DNA of 64,000 nucleotides, from contig JAGYJW010000007.1 of assembly GCA_018401435.1 (NCBI GenBank), positions 62,001-126,000 on the forward strand, written 5' to 3'. This document shows positions 51,869 to 60,853 of this stretch, piece by piece (position 1 is the stretch's first letter; each line of letters opens with the position of its first letter). The notes under the pieces were generated by a model. That model saw only the letters and a list, made by a program, of their open reading frames with translations, was not told the DNA's origin and made no database searches. This stretch comes from Deltaproteobacteria bacterium. Lineage in GTDB: Bacteria; Myxococcota_A; UBA796; UBA2385. A program made the position numbers and the translations under genes.

Positions 51869-52318
51869 TCAGTCCCGCTCAAAGAGCAGGTCGATGCCGT
51901 CCTCGTCCTCGCAGTCCAGCTCGTCTTCTTCCAGATCGCAGGTCAGGCGCAGATCCAGGTCGTCGATGTCGATCTCGAAGACCTTGCGGTCCTCGGTGTC
52001 CACCTCGATGTCCACCTGGTAGGTCTCGCTGTTGCGGCCATCGGCATAGCCATAGGCGCTGCAGCCCCGGTAGTCGTAGAAGTAGCCATAGGTGAGCTCG
52101 CCGCCGTAGCTCTTGCCGTCCGGGTCGCCGACCTCCAGCGTGAGCACGGTGCCATAGGTGACGGTGCAGCCGGGACCATAGCTATAGGTGTAGCTGGTGG
52201 GTTCGCCGTCGATCTCGACGGCCTGCCAGTCCCCCAGGATGCCGGGGCTGCAGGCAGCGGCCGTGAGGCTGAGGCTGAGGGCCTGCAGGCTGGGAATTGT
52301 GAAGTTGCGGCGAGTCAT
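51869..52318 (-). CDS. YG-rich small lipoprotein
   Basis: A 149-residue predicted lipoprotein (signal peptide ending LTAAAC). The mature part has ILGDWQAVEIDGEPTSYTYS, then Tyr/Gly-rich strands (GELTYGYFYDYRGCSAYGYA) and an acidic C-terminus (DLEEDELDCEDEDGIDLLF). It has the look of a lipocalin- or META-like 'ILGxWxxxxIDG' small beta-barrel. It is paralogous in outline to the next gene upstream on the same strand (W, DGxP, Y-S-Y, G-Y spacing). Function unknown. Confidence 0.7.
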   Translation of the reverse strand: MTRRNFTIPSLQALSLSLTAAACSPGILGDWQAVEIDGEPTSYTYSYGPGCTVTYGTVLTLEVGDPDGKSYGGELTYGYFYDYRGCSAYGYADGRNSETYQVDIEVDTEDRKVFEIDIDDLDLRLTCDLEEDELDCEDEDGIDLLFERD

Positions 52319-52378
52319 CGGGCGGGGCGCTCCCGGGGCGGCGCGCCATAGCCGGGACGGCCCTGCATGGCACCCTGG

Positions 52379-52957
52379 TCAGCGCTCCCAGTGGTAGGCG
52401 TAGCCATAGAGGTCGCAGTCGATGGCCGCATAGGTCTCGTCCATCTCGCACTGCCAGTCGATGCCGAAGGTGGGTGTGACGATCTCGTAGCTGCGCGACG
52501 CGACCCGCACGCCGGTGGCGTCGGACCAGGTGCCATAGCCATAGCCATAGCCATAGTCGTAGCCGCAGCCGTCGCCCTCGGCGGTGTAGGTGTAGCCGGC
52601 GTAGAGGGTGCCGTAGAAGCGGTCGCCGTTCTGGTCGGTGAAGTCGAATTCGGCCAGCAGGCCCGAGGTATAGGTGCAGTCGCCGACGGTGTAGCTGCTG
52701 TAGACCGGCCGCCCATCGACGGTGGTGAGCCGCCAGACGCCGATCAGGCTGTCCGCGCCGGTCGGGTCGCCGCCGCCGTCGTCGCCGCTGCCGCCGCCAT
52801 CGTCGCTGCCGTCCACGGTGCCGCCCCCGGTGGGGCCGCCGTTGGTGTAGAGCGGCACATCGGAGTAGTCGTCGTCATCCTCGGCCTTGGGGCCGCAGGA
52901 CGTGCTTCCGCCCAGGCTGAGGGCGAGGGCGGGGATGCCGTAGCTGCGCTTCCACAT
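52379..52957 (-). CDS. YG-rich small lipoprotein, longer paralogue
   Basis: A 192-residue predicted lipoprotein starting at ATG 52957 (signal peptide ending LSLGGSTSC). A Gly/Asp linker (about 24-66) leads to LIGVWRLTTVDGRPVYSSYT, GLLAEFDFTDQNGDRFYGTL and the repeat DYGYGYGYGTW. The LxGxWxxxxxDG(x)P start and Tyr-rich strands match the neighbouring 149-residue lipoprotein, so the two are probably a duplicated pair. It lies 26 bp after the prolyl oligopeptidase stop on the same strand. Confidence 0.7.
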   Translation of the reverse strand: MWKRSYGIPALALSLGGSTSCGPKAEDDDDYSDVPLYTNGGPTGGGTVDGSDDGGGSGDDGGGDPTGADSLIGVWRLTTVDGRPVYSSYTVGDCTYTSGLLAEFDFTDQNGDRFYGTLYAGYTYTAEGDGCGYDYGYGYGYGTWSDATGVRVASRSYEIVTPTFGIDWQCEMDETYAAIDCDLYGYAYHWER

Positions 52958-52982
52958 GGGCTCTCCAGACGAGGGGCTCAGT

Positions 52983-55220
52983 CTACTGCGGCGCGGAGGC
53001 ATCCGCCGGGGCGACCGGCGCCGCGACCGGCGACGGGAGGGCTTCGGCCGGCGGCCGCACCGTCAAGCCATCGGGTCGGAAGCCCAAGGCGCGCACCAGG
53101 AAGGCCCAGAGATCGGCGGCCTCGTCGATGCGCTGGCTGGTGGACATGCCCGCACCATGGCCCGCCCGGGTCTCGATTCGGATGAGCACGGGGGGATCGC
53201 CGCGGTGGCCCTCTTGCAGGGCCGCGGCAAATTTGAAGCTGTGGCCCGGCACCACCCGGTCGTCGTGGTCCGCCGTGTGGATGAGGGTGGCGGGGTAGCG
53301 GGTGCCCGGCCAGACATTGTGCACCGGCGAGTAGGCCAGCAGAGCTTGGAACATCTCTTGGCTCTCGTCGGCGCGGCCATAGTCGCTGGCCCAGGCCCAA
53401 CCGATGGTGAACTGGTGGTAGCGAAGCATGTCGAGGACGCCCACCCCGGGCAGCGCGGCGCCGAAGAGGTCGGGGCGCTGCACCATGACCGCGCCCACCA
53501 GCAGGCCGCCATTGCTGCGGCCGTTGATGGCCAGGCGTTCGGGGCGGGTCCAGCCCTGGCCGATCAACCACTCTGCGCCGGCGATGAAGTCGTCGAAGAC
53601 ATTCTGCTTGGACAGCTTGGTGCCGGCCATATGCCAGTCTTCACCATATTCGCCGCCCCCGCGCAGGTTGGCCACCGCATAGATGCCGCCCATCTCCAGC
53701 CAGACCGCCCGGTCGGCCCGAAAGCCCGGCGTCAGCGGGATGTTGAAGCCGCCATAGCCGTAGAGCAGGGTGGGGTTGCTGCCGTCGGGCTTGATGTCGC
53801 GCCGGCGGGTGATGAATATGGGGATCTTCGTGCCATCCTTGCTGGTATAGAAGGCCTGTTCGGTGATGTAGCGGTCGCGGTCGAAGTCCACCTTGGGGGC
53901 CTTCCAGACCGAGATGGCCGAGCTTTGCAGGTCGTAGCGGTAGAGGCTGGGGGGGGTGATGAAGTCGGTGTAGTAGAAGTAGGTGTCGGTGGCGCTGCGC
54001 AGGCCGCCAAAACCCCCTGCGCTGCCCACCCCGGGCAGGGCCAGCTCTTGTTGCAGACTGCCGTCCAGGCCGTATCGGCGCACAACCGAGTGGGCGTCGT
54101 GCAGGGTCACCGCGAAGAGGCTGTCCCCCACGATGGACACGGACTCCAGCGTGTCTTCACCCTGGGGCAGCACGTCTACCCAGGAGGCCTTGTCGGGTGA
54201 CGACAGGTCCAGCGCAAAGACCCGGCCCCGGGGGGCGTCGAGATTCGTGCTGATGTAGACCCGGTCGCCATCCTGGCCCAGCACGCGATACATGGCGTCG
54301 AAGTCATCGAAGAGCTTGACCAGGGGGCCGGTGGTCCGGCCCTTCTCGTCCAGACGCCAGTAGTAGAGGCGGTTCTTCTCTTCCGTGCCTTCGCCGATCC
54401 ACAGCCACAGCACTCGGCCGTCTTCACTCACGTCGGCGCCCACGCCGCGGGTGGGGTGTTCGGGGTCGGCGTAGATCAGCTCGTCTTGGGACTGTGGGGT
54501 GCCCATCACATGGTAGTAGAGCTTCTGGTTCTCGTTGACCTGCTCCAGCGGGCTGTCGGGGGCGGGAAAGCGGGAGTACCAGAAGCCGGTGCTGTCGGGG
54601 GCCCAGGCCACGCCCGAGAACTTGGCCCACTCGATGCGATCGTCGAGATCCTGCCCGGTTTCGATGTCCCGCACGCGCCAGGTGCGCCAGTCCGATCCGC
54701 CATCGGAGAGCGCATAGGCAATGTAGCGCCCGTCCCAGCTGACCGAGGTGGCGCCCAGGGACACGGTGCCGTCATCGGAGAAGCCGTTGGGGTCGAGCAG
54801 GACCCGGGGCGGGCTGTCGGCACCATCCGCCACATAGACGACGGAGTGTTCCTGCAGGCCGTCGTTCTTGGAGAAGAAGGTGCGGCCGCCCATTTGCCAG
54901 GGGGTGCTGTAGCGTTCGTAGTCCCACAGCTCGGTCAGGCGCGCCCGGATGGCGTCACGCTCGAGAATATCTGCCAGAACGCTGTCTGTAAGCGTATTCT
55001 GGGCGTCGATCCATTTGCGCGTTTCTGCGCTGTCCGGGTCTTCGAGCCAACGGTAGGGGTCCGGCACATCCACGCCGAAGTGGCTCTCGACAACGTCGGC
55101 GCGGCGCGCAGCCGGGTAGACGAAGTCCAGGGACTCCGCATCCTGGCCGAAGTCAGCATGCTTGGGAGCGCAGCCCAGGGATAGGGCGACGGCGGCGGCG
55201 AAGAGGGGGCGAACGGACAA
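52983..55220 (-). CDS. prolyl oligopeptidase family serine peptidase, lipoprotein
   Basis: A 745-residue S9A peptidase with a lipoprotein signal (VALSLGC). N-terminal seven-bladed propeller region (about 30-440: DPYRWLEDPDSAETRKWID, SWDGRYIAYALSDGGSDWRT). The C-terminal alpha/beta-hydrolase has NGRSNGGLLVGAV (catalytic Ser), TADHDDRVVPGHSFKF (Asp) and RAGHGAGMS (His). The substrate gate region GGGEYGEDWHMAG is also present. It cleaves short Pro-containing peptides, here at the cell envelope. It follows tryptophan dioxygenase by 82 bp on the same strand. Confidence 0.92.
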   Translation of the reverse strand: MSVRPLFAAAVALSLGCAPKHADFGQDAESLDFVYPAARRADVVESHFGVDVPDPYRWLEDPDSAETRKWIDAQNTLTDSVLADILERDAIRARLTELWDYERYSTPWQMGGRTFFSKNDGLQEHSVVYVADGADSPPRVLLDPNGFSDDGTVSLGATSVSWDGRYIAYALSDGGSDWRTWRVRDIETGQDLDDRIEWAKFSGVAWAPDSTGFWYSRFPAPDSPLEQVNENQKLYYHVMGTPQSQDELIYADPEHPTRGVGADVSEDGRVLWLWIGEGTEEKNRLYYWRLDEKGRTTGPLVKLFDDFDAMYRVLGQDGDRVYISTNLDAPRGRVFALDLSSPDKASWVDVLPQGEDTLESVSIVGDSLFAVTLHDAHSVVRRYGLDGSLQQELALPGVGSAGGFGGLRSATDTYFYYTDFITPPSLYRYDLQSSAISVWKAPKVDFDRDRYITEQAFYTSKDGTKIPIFITRRRDIKPDGSNPTLLYGYGGFNIPLTPGFRADRAVWLEMGGIYAVANLRGGGEYGEDWHMAGTKLSKQNVFDDFIAGAEWLIGQGWTRPERLAINGRSNGGLLVGAVMVQRPDLFGAALPGVGVLDMLRYHQFTIGWAWASDYGRADESQEMFQALLAYSPVHNVWPGTRYPATLIHTADHDDRVVPGHSFKFAAALQEGHRGDPPVLIRIETRAGHGAGMSTSQRIDEAADLWAFLVRALGFRPDGLTVRPPAEALPSPVAAPVAPADASAPQ

Positions 55221-55302
55221 GACGGGACCTCCACAGCGGCCTGGGCCCTAATGCGAAGCGCGCGCGCTGTCCCCCGTCTCAGGCAACAACGCTCCCCCCC
55301 CT

Positions 55303-56436
55303 TCAGGGCGTGGCGAAGCGGTAGAAGGCCTCGTTTCGGGCCGGGGGCACCCGGTCCTTGGGCAGCAGCAGGGTGCGCACGGTCCACAGATCCGTGAAGA
55401 TCCGGGCGTGGGTGGTGCGGTCCAGGTATTCGACCCCCGACGAGCCGCCGGTGCCCACCCGCCGGCCGATGATGCGCTCCACCATGCGGGCGTGGCGGTT
55501 GCGCCAGAGCACCAGCTGTTCCTCCAGCTCGACCACGGTGTCCACGAGCAGGCGCGGCCAGGCCAGCAAGGGCAGCTGACGGTGGCTCTCGATATAGAGC
55601 AGTCCGGCGCGGGCCCGGCGGGCGGTGGGGCGCATGGCCTCGCCCACATCCTCGGCGCCAAGGAAGGCGCGGGCGCCGGCGGTGGCGGCTGCGAACTTTT
55701 CACGAATGGCGTCTGGGGGCGCGATCCCGGCAGAGGCGAGGCGCTCGGCCTGCTCCTCCTGCCAGCCTTCGAGGGCGCGGAGGTAGCCCGTGACGAAGGT
55801 GGCCACGACGGCCTCGTCGCCGGCATCGCCGGGGGAGGAGCCATCGATGGGGGTGCGAGACAGCCAGTCGCGCACCACCCGCCGCAGGGTGCCGCCCTCG
55901 TCCGCCGCGGCGCTGGCCGCCAAGACGCGGCCCCAGGCGCTGGCCCCGCCGGGGCTGTTCTTGGCCAGCTCGCGGATATGGGCCAGGGCGTCGGTCTGGC
56001 CATAGGTCTCCCGCTGGCTGGCCCGCAGGCCCAGCAGGATCTCCAATTCGCGCATCTGGTGGCTTTGAAAGCCGCTGGCGGGGGCCAGCTTGTCCCGGAA
56101 GCCCAGGAAGTCCTGTGGAGTGAGGGTCTCCATCACCTCGAACTGGGCGACGGCGTGGCGCAGGATCGTGCTGACTCGCCGCAGGTGATGAACCGCGTGG
56201 GGGACCGTCTCTTCGGGCACCCGGGCGGTACGGAAGGCCCCGATGGCCTCGCGCAGCTCCCGCAGCACCATCTTGAACCACAGCTCATAGGTCTGGTGGA
56301 TGATGATGAAGAGCAGCTCGTCCGCCACCAGCGCCTCTTCGCCGCCGTCGACGCCGCCTTGCAGCGACAGCAGGGACTCGAGCTGAAGGTAGTCCCAGTA
56401 GTTGGGCAGGGGGGCGGTGGAGGTCGGGTCGGACAT
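55303..56436 (-). CDS. kynA: tryptophan 2,3-dioxygenase
   Basis: Haem dioxygenase opening the indole ring of L-tryptophan to N-formylkynurenine. Seen: YWDYLQLESLLSLQ, FIIIHQTYELWFKMVLREL with the distal-side His, LTPQDFLGFRDKLAPASGFQ, SHQMRELEILLG and GTGGSSGVEYLDRT, the loop binding the tryptophan carboxylate. At 377 residues it is longer than the common bacterial form (about 280-300), with extra helices near the middle. It is the first enzyme for kynB and the amn genes about 5 kb away. It stands alone on its strand upstream of the oligopeptidase. Confidence 0.92.
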   Translation of the reverse strand: MSDPTSTAPLPNYWDYLQLESLLSLQGGVDGGEEALVADELLFIIIHQTYELWFKMVLRELREAIGAFRTARVPEETVPHAVHHLRRVSTILRHAVAQFEVMETLTPQDFLGFRDKLAPASGFQSHQMRELEILLGLRASQRETYGQTDALAHIRELAKNSPGGASAWGRVLAASAAADEGGTLRRVVRDWLSRTPIDGSSPGDAGDEAVVATFVTGYLRALEGWQEEQAERLASAGIAPPDAIREKFAAATAGARAFLGAEDVGEAMRPTARRARAGLLYIESHRQLPLLAWPRLLVDTVVELEEQLVLWRNRHARMVERIIGRRVGTGGSSGVEYLDRTTHARIFTDLWTVRTLLLPKDRVPPARNEAFYRFATP

Positions 56437-56553
56437 GGTTCACCTCGGCTTTGCCACCGGCTAACCAACGCGGGGCCAGCCGGCGCAGAGGCCGTGGTAG
56501 CGTGGCGCGCCCCGGGCCCCGACTGGCCCGACGATTTCGCCCTGGAGTGTCCG

Positions 56554-57708
56554 ATGTCCCGTCTGCCTTTCGCCCTGCTCCTGCTCTCTGGGGCCTGTGG
56601 TCCCACCACCGGCCTGGACGGCGACAAGGCCCGTGCCGCGGTAGAAGACGCATTCAAGGCGGCGAATCCGCCGGGGCGCACGGGGCTGCTGCTGGCGGGG
56701 CACTCGGTCTGGCTGGAGACCACCGCCTTTGACAAGAGCTGCCTGGAGGCCAAGGACCTGGCCTTCAACGACGATCCCGCCAGCCGCTCGGGGGCCTCGG
56801 GCCCGCGCATCTCGCCCACCTATTCGGCCCAGCGCTTCATCACCGCAAGCACCCCCAAGGGCTGGTGCGTGCTGCTGGGGGAGGACCCCAGCCTGACGGT
56901 GGAAGATGTCAGCTGGGGTGGCGACCACTACCGGGTGAGCGTGGCCGTGGGCATCACCAACCCCACCCCCTGGTTCGAGTGCCTGACGGAGAGCGAGAAG
57001 AAGCGGCGCATCGACGTGCGCTTCGACGAGCAGGGCCAGGCCCGCCTGGAGGGTGGGGTGGACCTGCACCAGGGCGACTGCCCGAGCCCCCTGCCGGGTG
57101 GAGAGACCCGGGGGCCGGCGACCGCGCACCCGCGCCTGGCCCACGCGGGCCCCACCAAGGACGAGCTCAAGACCCTGGTGATGGCCTTTGACGACGCGCT
57201 CTACGCCGGCAGGAGCGCCGAGGCCCTGGGCATGACGGCCTGCTTCAACCTGGTGGACGCGGCCCCATTCTACGGAAACTGTTCGGTGGGGGAGATCATC
57301 AATGTGGGGCCGTCCTTCCACGGCGAGCAGCGCAGCCAGGATGGTACCCCCTGGGCCGAATATACCATCGCCAGCCTGGATGACCTGGGCCCGGTGCTCA
57401 AGGACAAGAAGTGGCCCGGGCTCTACCACGCCACGATGAAGCACAAGCGCACCGGCAAGGATCGCAGCTTCAGCGTGCTGTGGACGACCGAGGGCTGGAA
57501 GATGGTGGGCGTGATCGGCCAGAAGGCCGAGTCACTCACCAGTCTGCGCTATCTTTACGATCTGCACCGTGCCGACCGCCGAGAAGTCTTCGAGCGGCGG
57601 CTTGCCGGCGAAGAGCTGGACGAGCAGGGCCTCTCGCTCAAGCCCGAGTCCGAGGAGGAGACGAAGCGCGGCGGCGGCGGTGGCGGCGGCGGGGTCGTGA
57701 CCTTCTGA
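56554..57708 (+). CDS. hypothetical lipoprotein
   Basis: A 384-residue predicted lipoprotein (signal peptide ending LLLSGAC), starting at ATG 56554. Two similar-looking halves, each with a Cys pair: KSCLEAKDLAFNDD and WCVLLGEDPSL, then ACFNLVDAAPFYGNCSVGE. It ends in a long charged helix (YLYDLHRADRREVFERRL) and a poly-Gly stretch. No known domain recognised. It diverges from tryptophan dioxygenase across 117 bp and converges on the ASPIC/UnbV gene 24 bp away. Confidence 0.65.
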   Translation: MSRLPFALLLLSGACGPTTGLDGDKARAAVEDAFKAANPPGRTGLLLAGHSVWLETTAFDKSCLEAKDLAFNDDPASRSGASGPRISPTYSAQRFITASTPKGWCVLLGEDPSLTVEDVSWGGDHYRVSVAVGITNPTPWFECLTESEKKRRIDVRFDEQGQARLEGGVDLHQGDCPSPLPGGETRGPATAHPRLAHAGPTKDELKTLVMAFDDALYAGRSAEALGMTACFNLVDAAPFYGNCSVGEIINVGPSFHGEQRSQDGTPWAEYTIASLDDLGPVLKDKKWPGLYHATMKHKRTGKDRSFSVLWTTEGWKMVGVIGQKAESLTSLRYLYDLHRADRREVFERRLAGEELDEQGLSLKPESEEETKRGGGGGGGGVVTF

Positions 57709-57732
57709 GCCGGCCCGGGGCCGCGCATCCGG

Positions 57733-59761
57733 CTATTCGGCGGTGGCGCCTTCGCCCTGGGACACCCGGTAGCGCCGGCGCGTTTCGACGGTGAAGGTCT
57801 CGGTGCTGCCGACAGCGTCGGGCCAGGTGATGGTCACCTCGGCCGTGGCCTCCTGCCCCAGGCCCAGGTGCACGCGCAGATCGTCCTGGTGGCCCCACTG
57901 GCCGCCGCCCCCGCCCACTTGTCGGGCCTGGGTGACCCCGCCCGCCGTCACATCGACGCGGGCGCCGATGGCGGCGCGGTTGCTGCCCGCGGCTCCCACC
58001 AGGTCCAGCTGCAGCCAGGCGTTGTCCTGGCCAACCTTGTTTTCGAAGAATCGAATGGCGCCGGTGGGATAGCACTCGCCCTCGCAGCGGGCCAGGGAGT
58101 GCCCCACCACGATGTCCAGGTCGCCATCCCGATCGAAGTCGGCCACCACGCTGCCGTGGCTGCGCAGATGGTCGATGCCGACGGCGGTGGGCACGGCCTC
58201 GAAGTAGCGCAAGGCCGACTGGTGCCAGAGCAGGCCCCGGGTGCCGGGGTAGTCGCTGCTCCCCACATAGACATCGGTCCAGCAGTCGTTGTCGAAGTCA
58301 AAGAGGCTGCCGGTGATGTCGCCGTCATTCCAATCCACCCGGTCGTGGTCCCGGGTCAGACCGGTCCAGTCGTTGCCCGGGCGGCGGAAGTCCGGGTCGG
58401 CGCTGCCCTGGTTGAACATCAGCTCGGAGGGATCGGAGCTGCTGCCCACATCCCAGTGCACGATCTCGGTGGTGAGCAGGTCGAACCAGCCGTCGTTGTC
58501 CATATCCGCACAGACGGTCTGGCCGGAGTTTCCGCCCAGACGGAAGGGCTCGCGGTCATAGTCGTGATCCCAGCGAAAGGCGTCGGCGTCGCTGCTGCAA
58601 CGGATATTCTCGGGCTCGGGCACACCCGCGCAGTCCTCGTCGGTGGGGTGCAGGGTGCACCAACAGCGCGCAGACTCGTTGTCGCTCCAGTCCTCCCGGT
58701 AGTCGAAGGCATAGCCCGAGGCGATGCTCTGGTTGCGGTAGCCGCCCTCGGGCAGGGCCTGCCACAGGTGGTTGGGCGAGCGGCCATAGCTGGCGCTGAG
58801 CAGCTCGGGCCGCTGATCGTTGTTGAGGTCGCAGGCCAGCGCCGCCCAGGCGCGGGTGTGGGCCCGCGCCTCGTTCAGGGGGCCCACGAAGTTCCAGGGC
58901 TCGGTGCGCAACCCCGCTGCGGCGGTGATGTCGGCGAAGCCCCCCGCCCCATCGCCCTGGTAGAGGGCGTCTTGGGCGGGGCTGCCGGCGGCGTCGGCAT
59001 AGGAGGTGATCCAGAGGTCGAGGTTGCCGTCACGGTCGGCATCCACGAAGCTGGCCCCGTATTGGGTGGCAGGGTGGCTGCGGGCGGCGTTGGTGGCGTC
59101 GGCATAGGCGAAGGTGCCATCGCCCTGGTTGAGGAGCAGCTCGTTGTCGGCGACGAGATCGGTGGAGGTGGTGCCGGTCCAGGCGTCGAGATCGCCGTCG
59201 TTGTCCACATCTCCCCAGACCCACACATGGGCCTGCCGCCCCGCCGAGCTGTCGCGGCGTTGGGTGCCCCCTGCGGCCTCGGTCACATCGACAAAGTGCC
59301 CTGCACCGTCGTTGTGGAGCAGCCAGATGGCGCGGGCGCCAGCCCCGAAGTCGTTGCCGCCCGACCCGCTGCGCACCACCAGATCCGTCCAGCCATCCCC
59401 ATCGAAGTCCACCGCGTTCATGCGAACGCCGATGGGGGCGATGGTGTCCAGGCCCCAGGCCGCGGTGGCCTCTTCGAATGCGGGGCGGCTGCCATCAAAG
59501 CGGGCGCCGGCGCCACAAGAGCCCGGCAGGGGCGTGTCGCCGGGGCTGCCGGTGGCCCCGTGTCTTCACCCCTCCGCCGTCGGTGCCGTCGGTGCCATCG
59601 GCGCCATCCGTACCGTCGGCGCCGTCGCTTCCATCCGTTCCATCGGCCCCATCCGCTCCGTCGCTGCCGTCGGCGCCATCGGTGGCCGGCGCCCCCGAAT
59701 CCCCACCCGAGCAGCCAGAGAGCAGGACAAGCAGGAGGAGGCTGGAGGCGCGCGCGTGCAT
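57733..59761 (-). CDS. ASPIC/UnbV (CRTAC1-like) FG-GAP repeat lipoprotein (frame change)
   Basis: Start ATG 59761. The signal peptide ends LLLVLLSGC, followed by an Asp-Gly linker (ATDGADGSDGADGADGTD and more). The frame breaks near 59575; the body continues in another frame as GDTPLPGSCGAGARFDG and then many FG-GAP/VCBS units (VDFDGDGWTDLVV, GDVDNDGDLDAW, VDADRDGNLDLWI, ADFDRDGDLDIVVG) forming a calcium-binding propeller. The C-terminal ASPIC/UnbV domain is visible as NAWLQLDLVGAAGSNRAAIG to the end. About 670 residues in all. Surface protein, possibly adhesive. It diverges from a second Asp-Gly-linker lipoprotein at 59929. Confidence 0.82.
59577..59690. repeat. Asp-Gly-coding low-complexity repeat (minus strand)
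   Basis: Irregular 6- and 9-bp units give DG[AST] triplets in the N-terminal linker of the ASPIC/UnbV lipoprotein. The neighbouring divergent gene carries the same type of repeat at about 60016-60130, so the two regions are inverted low-complexity copies. The frame break of the downstream gene lies at the edge of this repeat. Confidence 0.8.
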
Positions 59762-59928
59762 GGGGGGCTCCGGGGAGGGCTGCAGCGTAGCCGCCGCGAA
59801 GCAACTTCGGGCCTTCGGGCTGCGGGATGAAGGGACGGCGAAGGGGTGTGCAGCGTGCCGGCTGCGGGTGGAAGCTGCGGCTGCACGCCAAGGACGCTAC
59901 GATTGCCGCTCTCCCGGAGGCCGCCCCG

Positions 59929-60840
59929 ATGCGAAGGATCCTGACCCTGGTTGCCCTGCTGTCCGCCTGTGAGGCCAAGGACGGCGGAGCAGCCGCAGAC
60001 ACTGCCAGCGACGCCACGGATGGCGGCGACGGTGCGGACACCGGTGACGGCACCGACGGGGCAGATGGCACGGACGCCGGCGACGGTTCCGATGGCGCGG
60101 ATGGCAGCGATGGCACCGACGGCGGCGGGGCCACCGGCTGTTCGGGGGGGGCTGGCTTGGAGCGGGGCGATCGCTTCCTCAACACCCCAGATGGCGCCTC
60201 CTTCTGGGTGCTCTATACCGAACCCGTCCCCGATTGTGCGCCGCTGCTGGTCTTCCTCCACGGCGGGGACAGCGTGGGCGGCTATGACCGGGGGCTGTGG
60301 CGCAGCCCCTTGCCCACCGGCGTGGACGTCAAGAGCAACGAGTGGGGCTATGCGCTGCTGGTGCCCTATCTGGAAGAGGCGGCCAGCACGACCCACAGCT
60401 GGTCGGCCGACCCGGCCGATGAACAGGCCGAGCTGGAGGCCATGATCGACAGCCTGGCCACGCAGGCCAACATCAACCTCGACCGCGTGATGTTCGTGGG
60501 CCATGGCGAAGGCGGCGACGTGGCCACCTGGCTGGCCTTGAACGCCCCAGCGCGCATGGAGCGGGCCACAACCGTGGGTGCTGGGTTGGGTTGCGCAGGC
60601 TTTGGCTACCCGGCCACCGAACCCTCACCCAAGCTGCCCTTCTATGCCGCCCATGATCCCGCAGACTCGGTGCGCCCCTACAGTTGCACCGAGACCCTGG
60701 AGCTGGAGCTGACCACCCATGGCCACGACATCGACGTGGACAGTCGGGCCCTGGGCGCAGACGGCCACGGCTGGGTCCCCGACCTGACCGATGCCCTGTT
60801 GGAGGCCTGGCTGACCGAGCGCACGCCGCCCACGCGCTGA
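59929..60840 (+). CDS. alpha/beta-hydrolase-fold lipoprotein lacking the catalytic serine
   Basis: A 303-residue predicted lipoprotein (VALLSAC) starting at ATG 59929, with an Asp-Gly linker of about 45 residues (TDGADGTDAGDGSDGADG). The rest is an alpha/beta-hydrolase fold related to polyhydroxybutyrate-depolymerase or feruloyl-esterase-like proteins. Seen: LLVFLHGGDSVGG (oxyanion region), VMFVGHGEGGDVATWLAL, FYAAHDPADSVRP (Asp) and GADGHGWVPDL (His). The nucleophile elbow GxSxG reads GHGEG, so the Ser is Gly. It is probably not a normal esterase and may bind a ligand or partner. Surface-exposed. Confidence 0.78.
   Translation: MRRILTLVALLSACEAKDGGAAADTASDATDGGDGADTGDGTDGADGTDAGDGSDGADGSDGTDGGGATGCSGGAGLERGDRFLNTPDGASFWVLYTEPVPDCAPLLVFLHGGDSVGGYDRGLWRSPLPTGVDVKSNEWGYALLVPYLEEAASTTHSWSADPADEQAELEAMIDSLATQANINLDRVMFVGHGEGGDVATWLALNAPARMERATTVGAGLGCAGFGYPATEPSPKLPFYAAHDPADSVRPYSCTETLELELTTHGHDIDVDSRALGADGHGWVPDLTDALLEAWLTERTPPTR
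60016..60130. repeat. Asp-Gly-coding low-complexity repeat (plus strand)
   Basis: GAC/GAT-GGC units coding DG[ATS] repeats in the linker of the hydrolase-like lipoprotein; counterpart of 59577-59690 in the divergent gene. Such tracts can expand or shrink by slippage. Confidence 0.8.
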
Positions 60841-60853
60841 CGGTCCAGGGCGC

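Noticed and set aside
57868..59790. A 640-codon plus-strand open frame
   Set aside because: Antisense to the FG-GAP/ASPIC gene and Val/Gly-rich with no motif.
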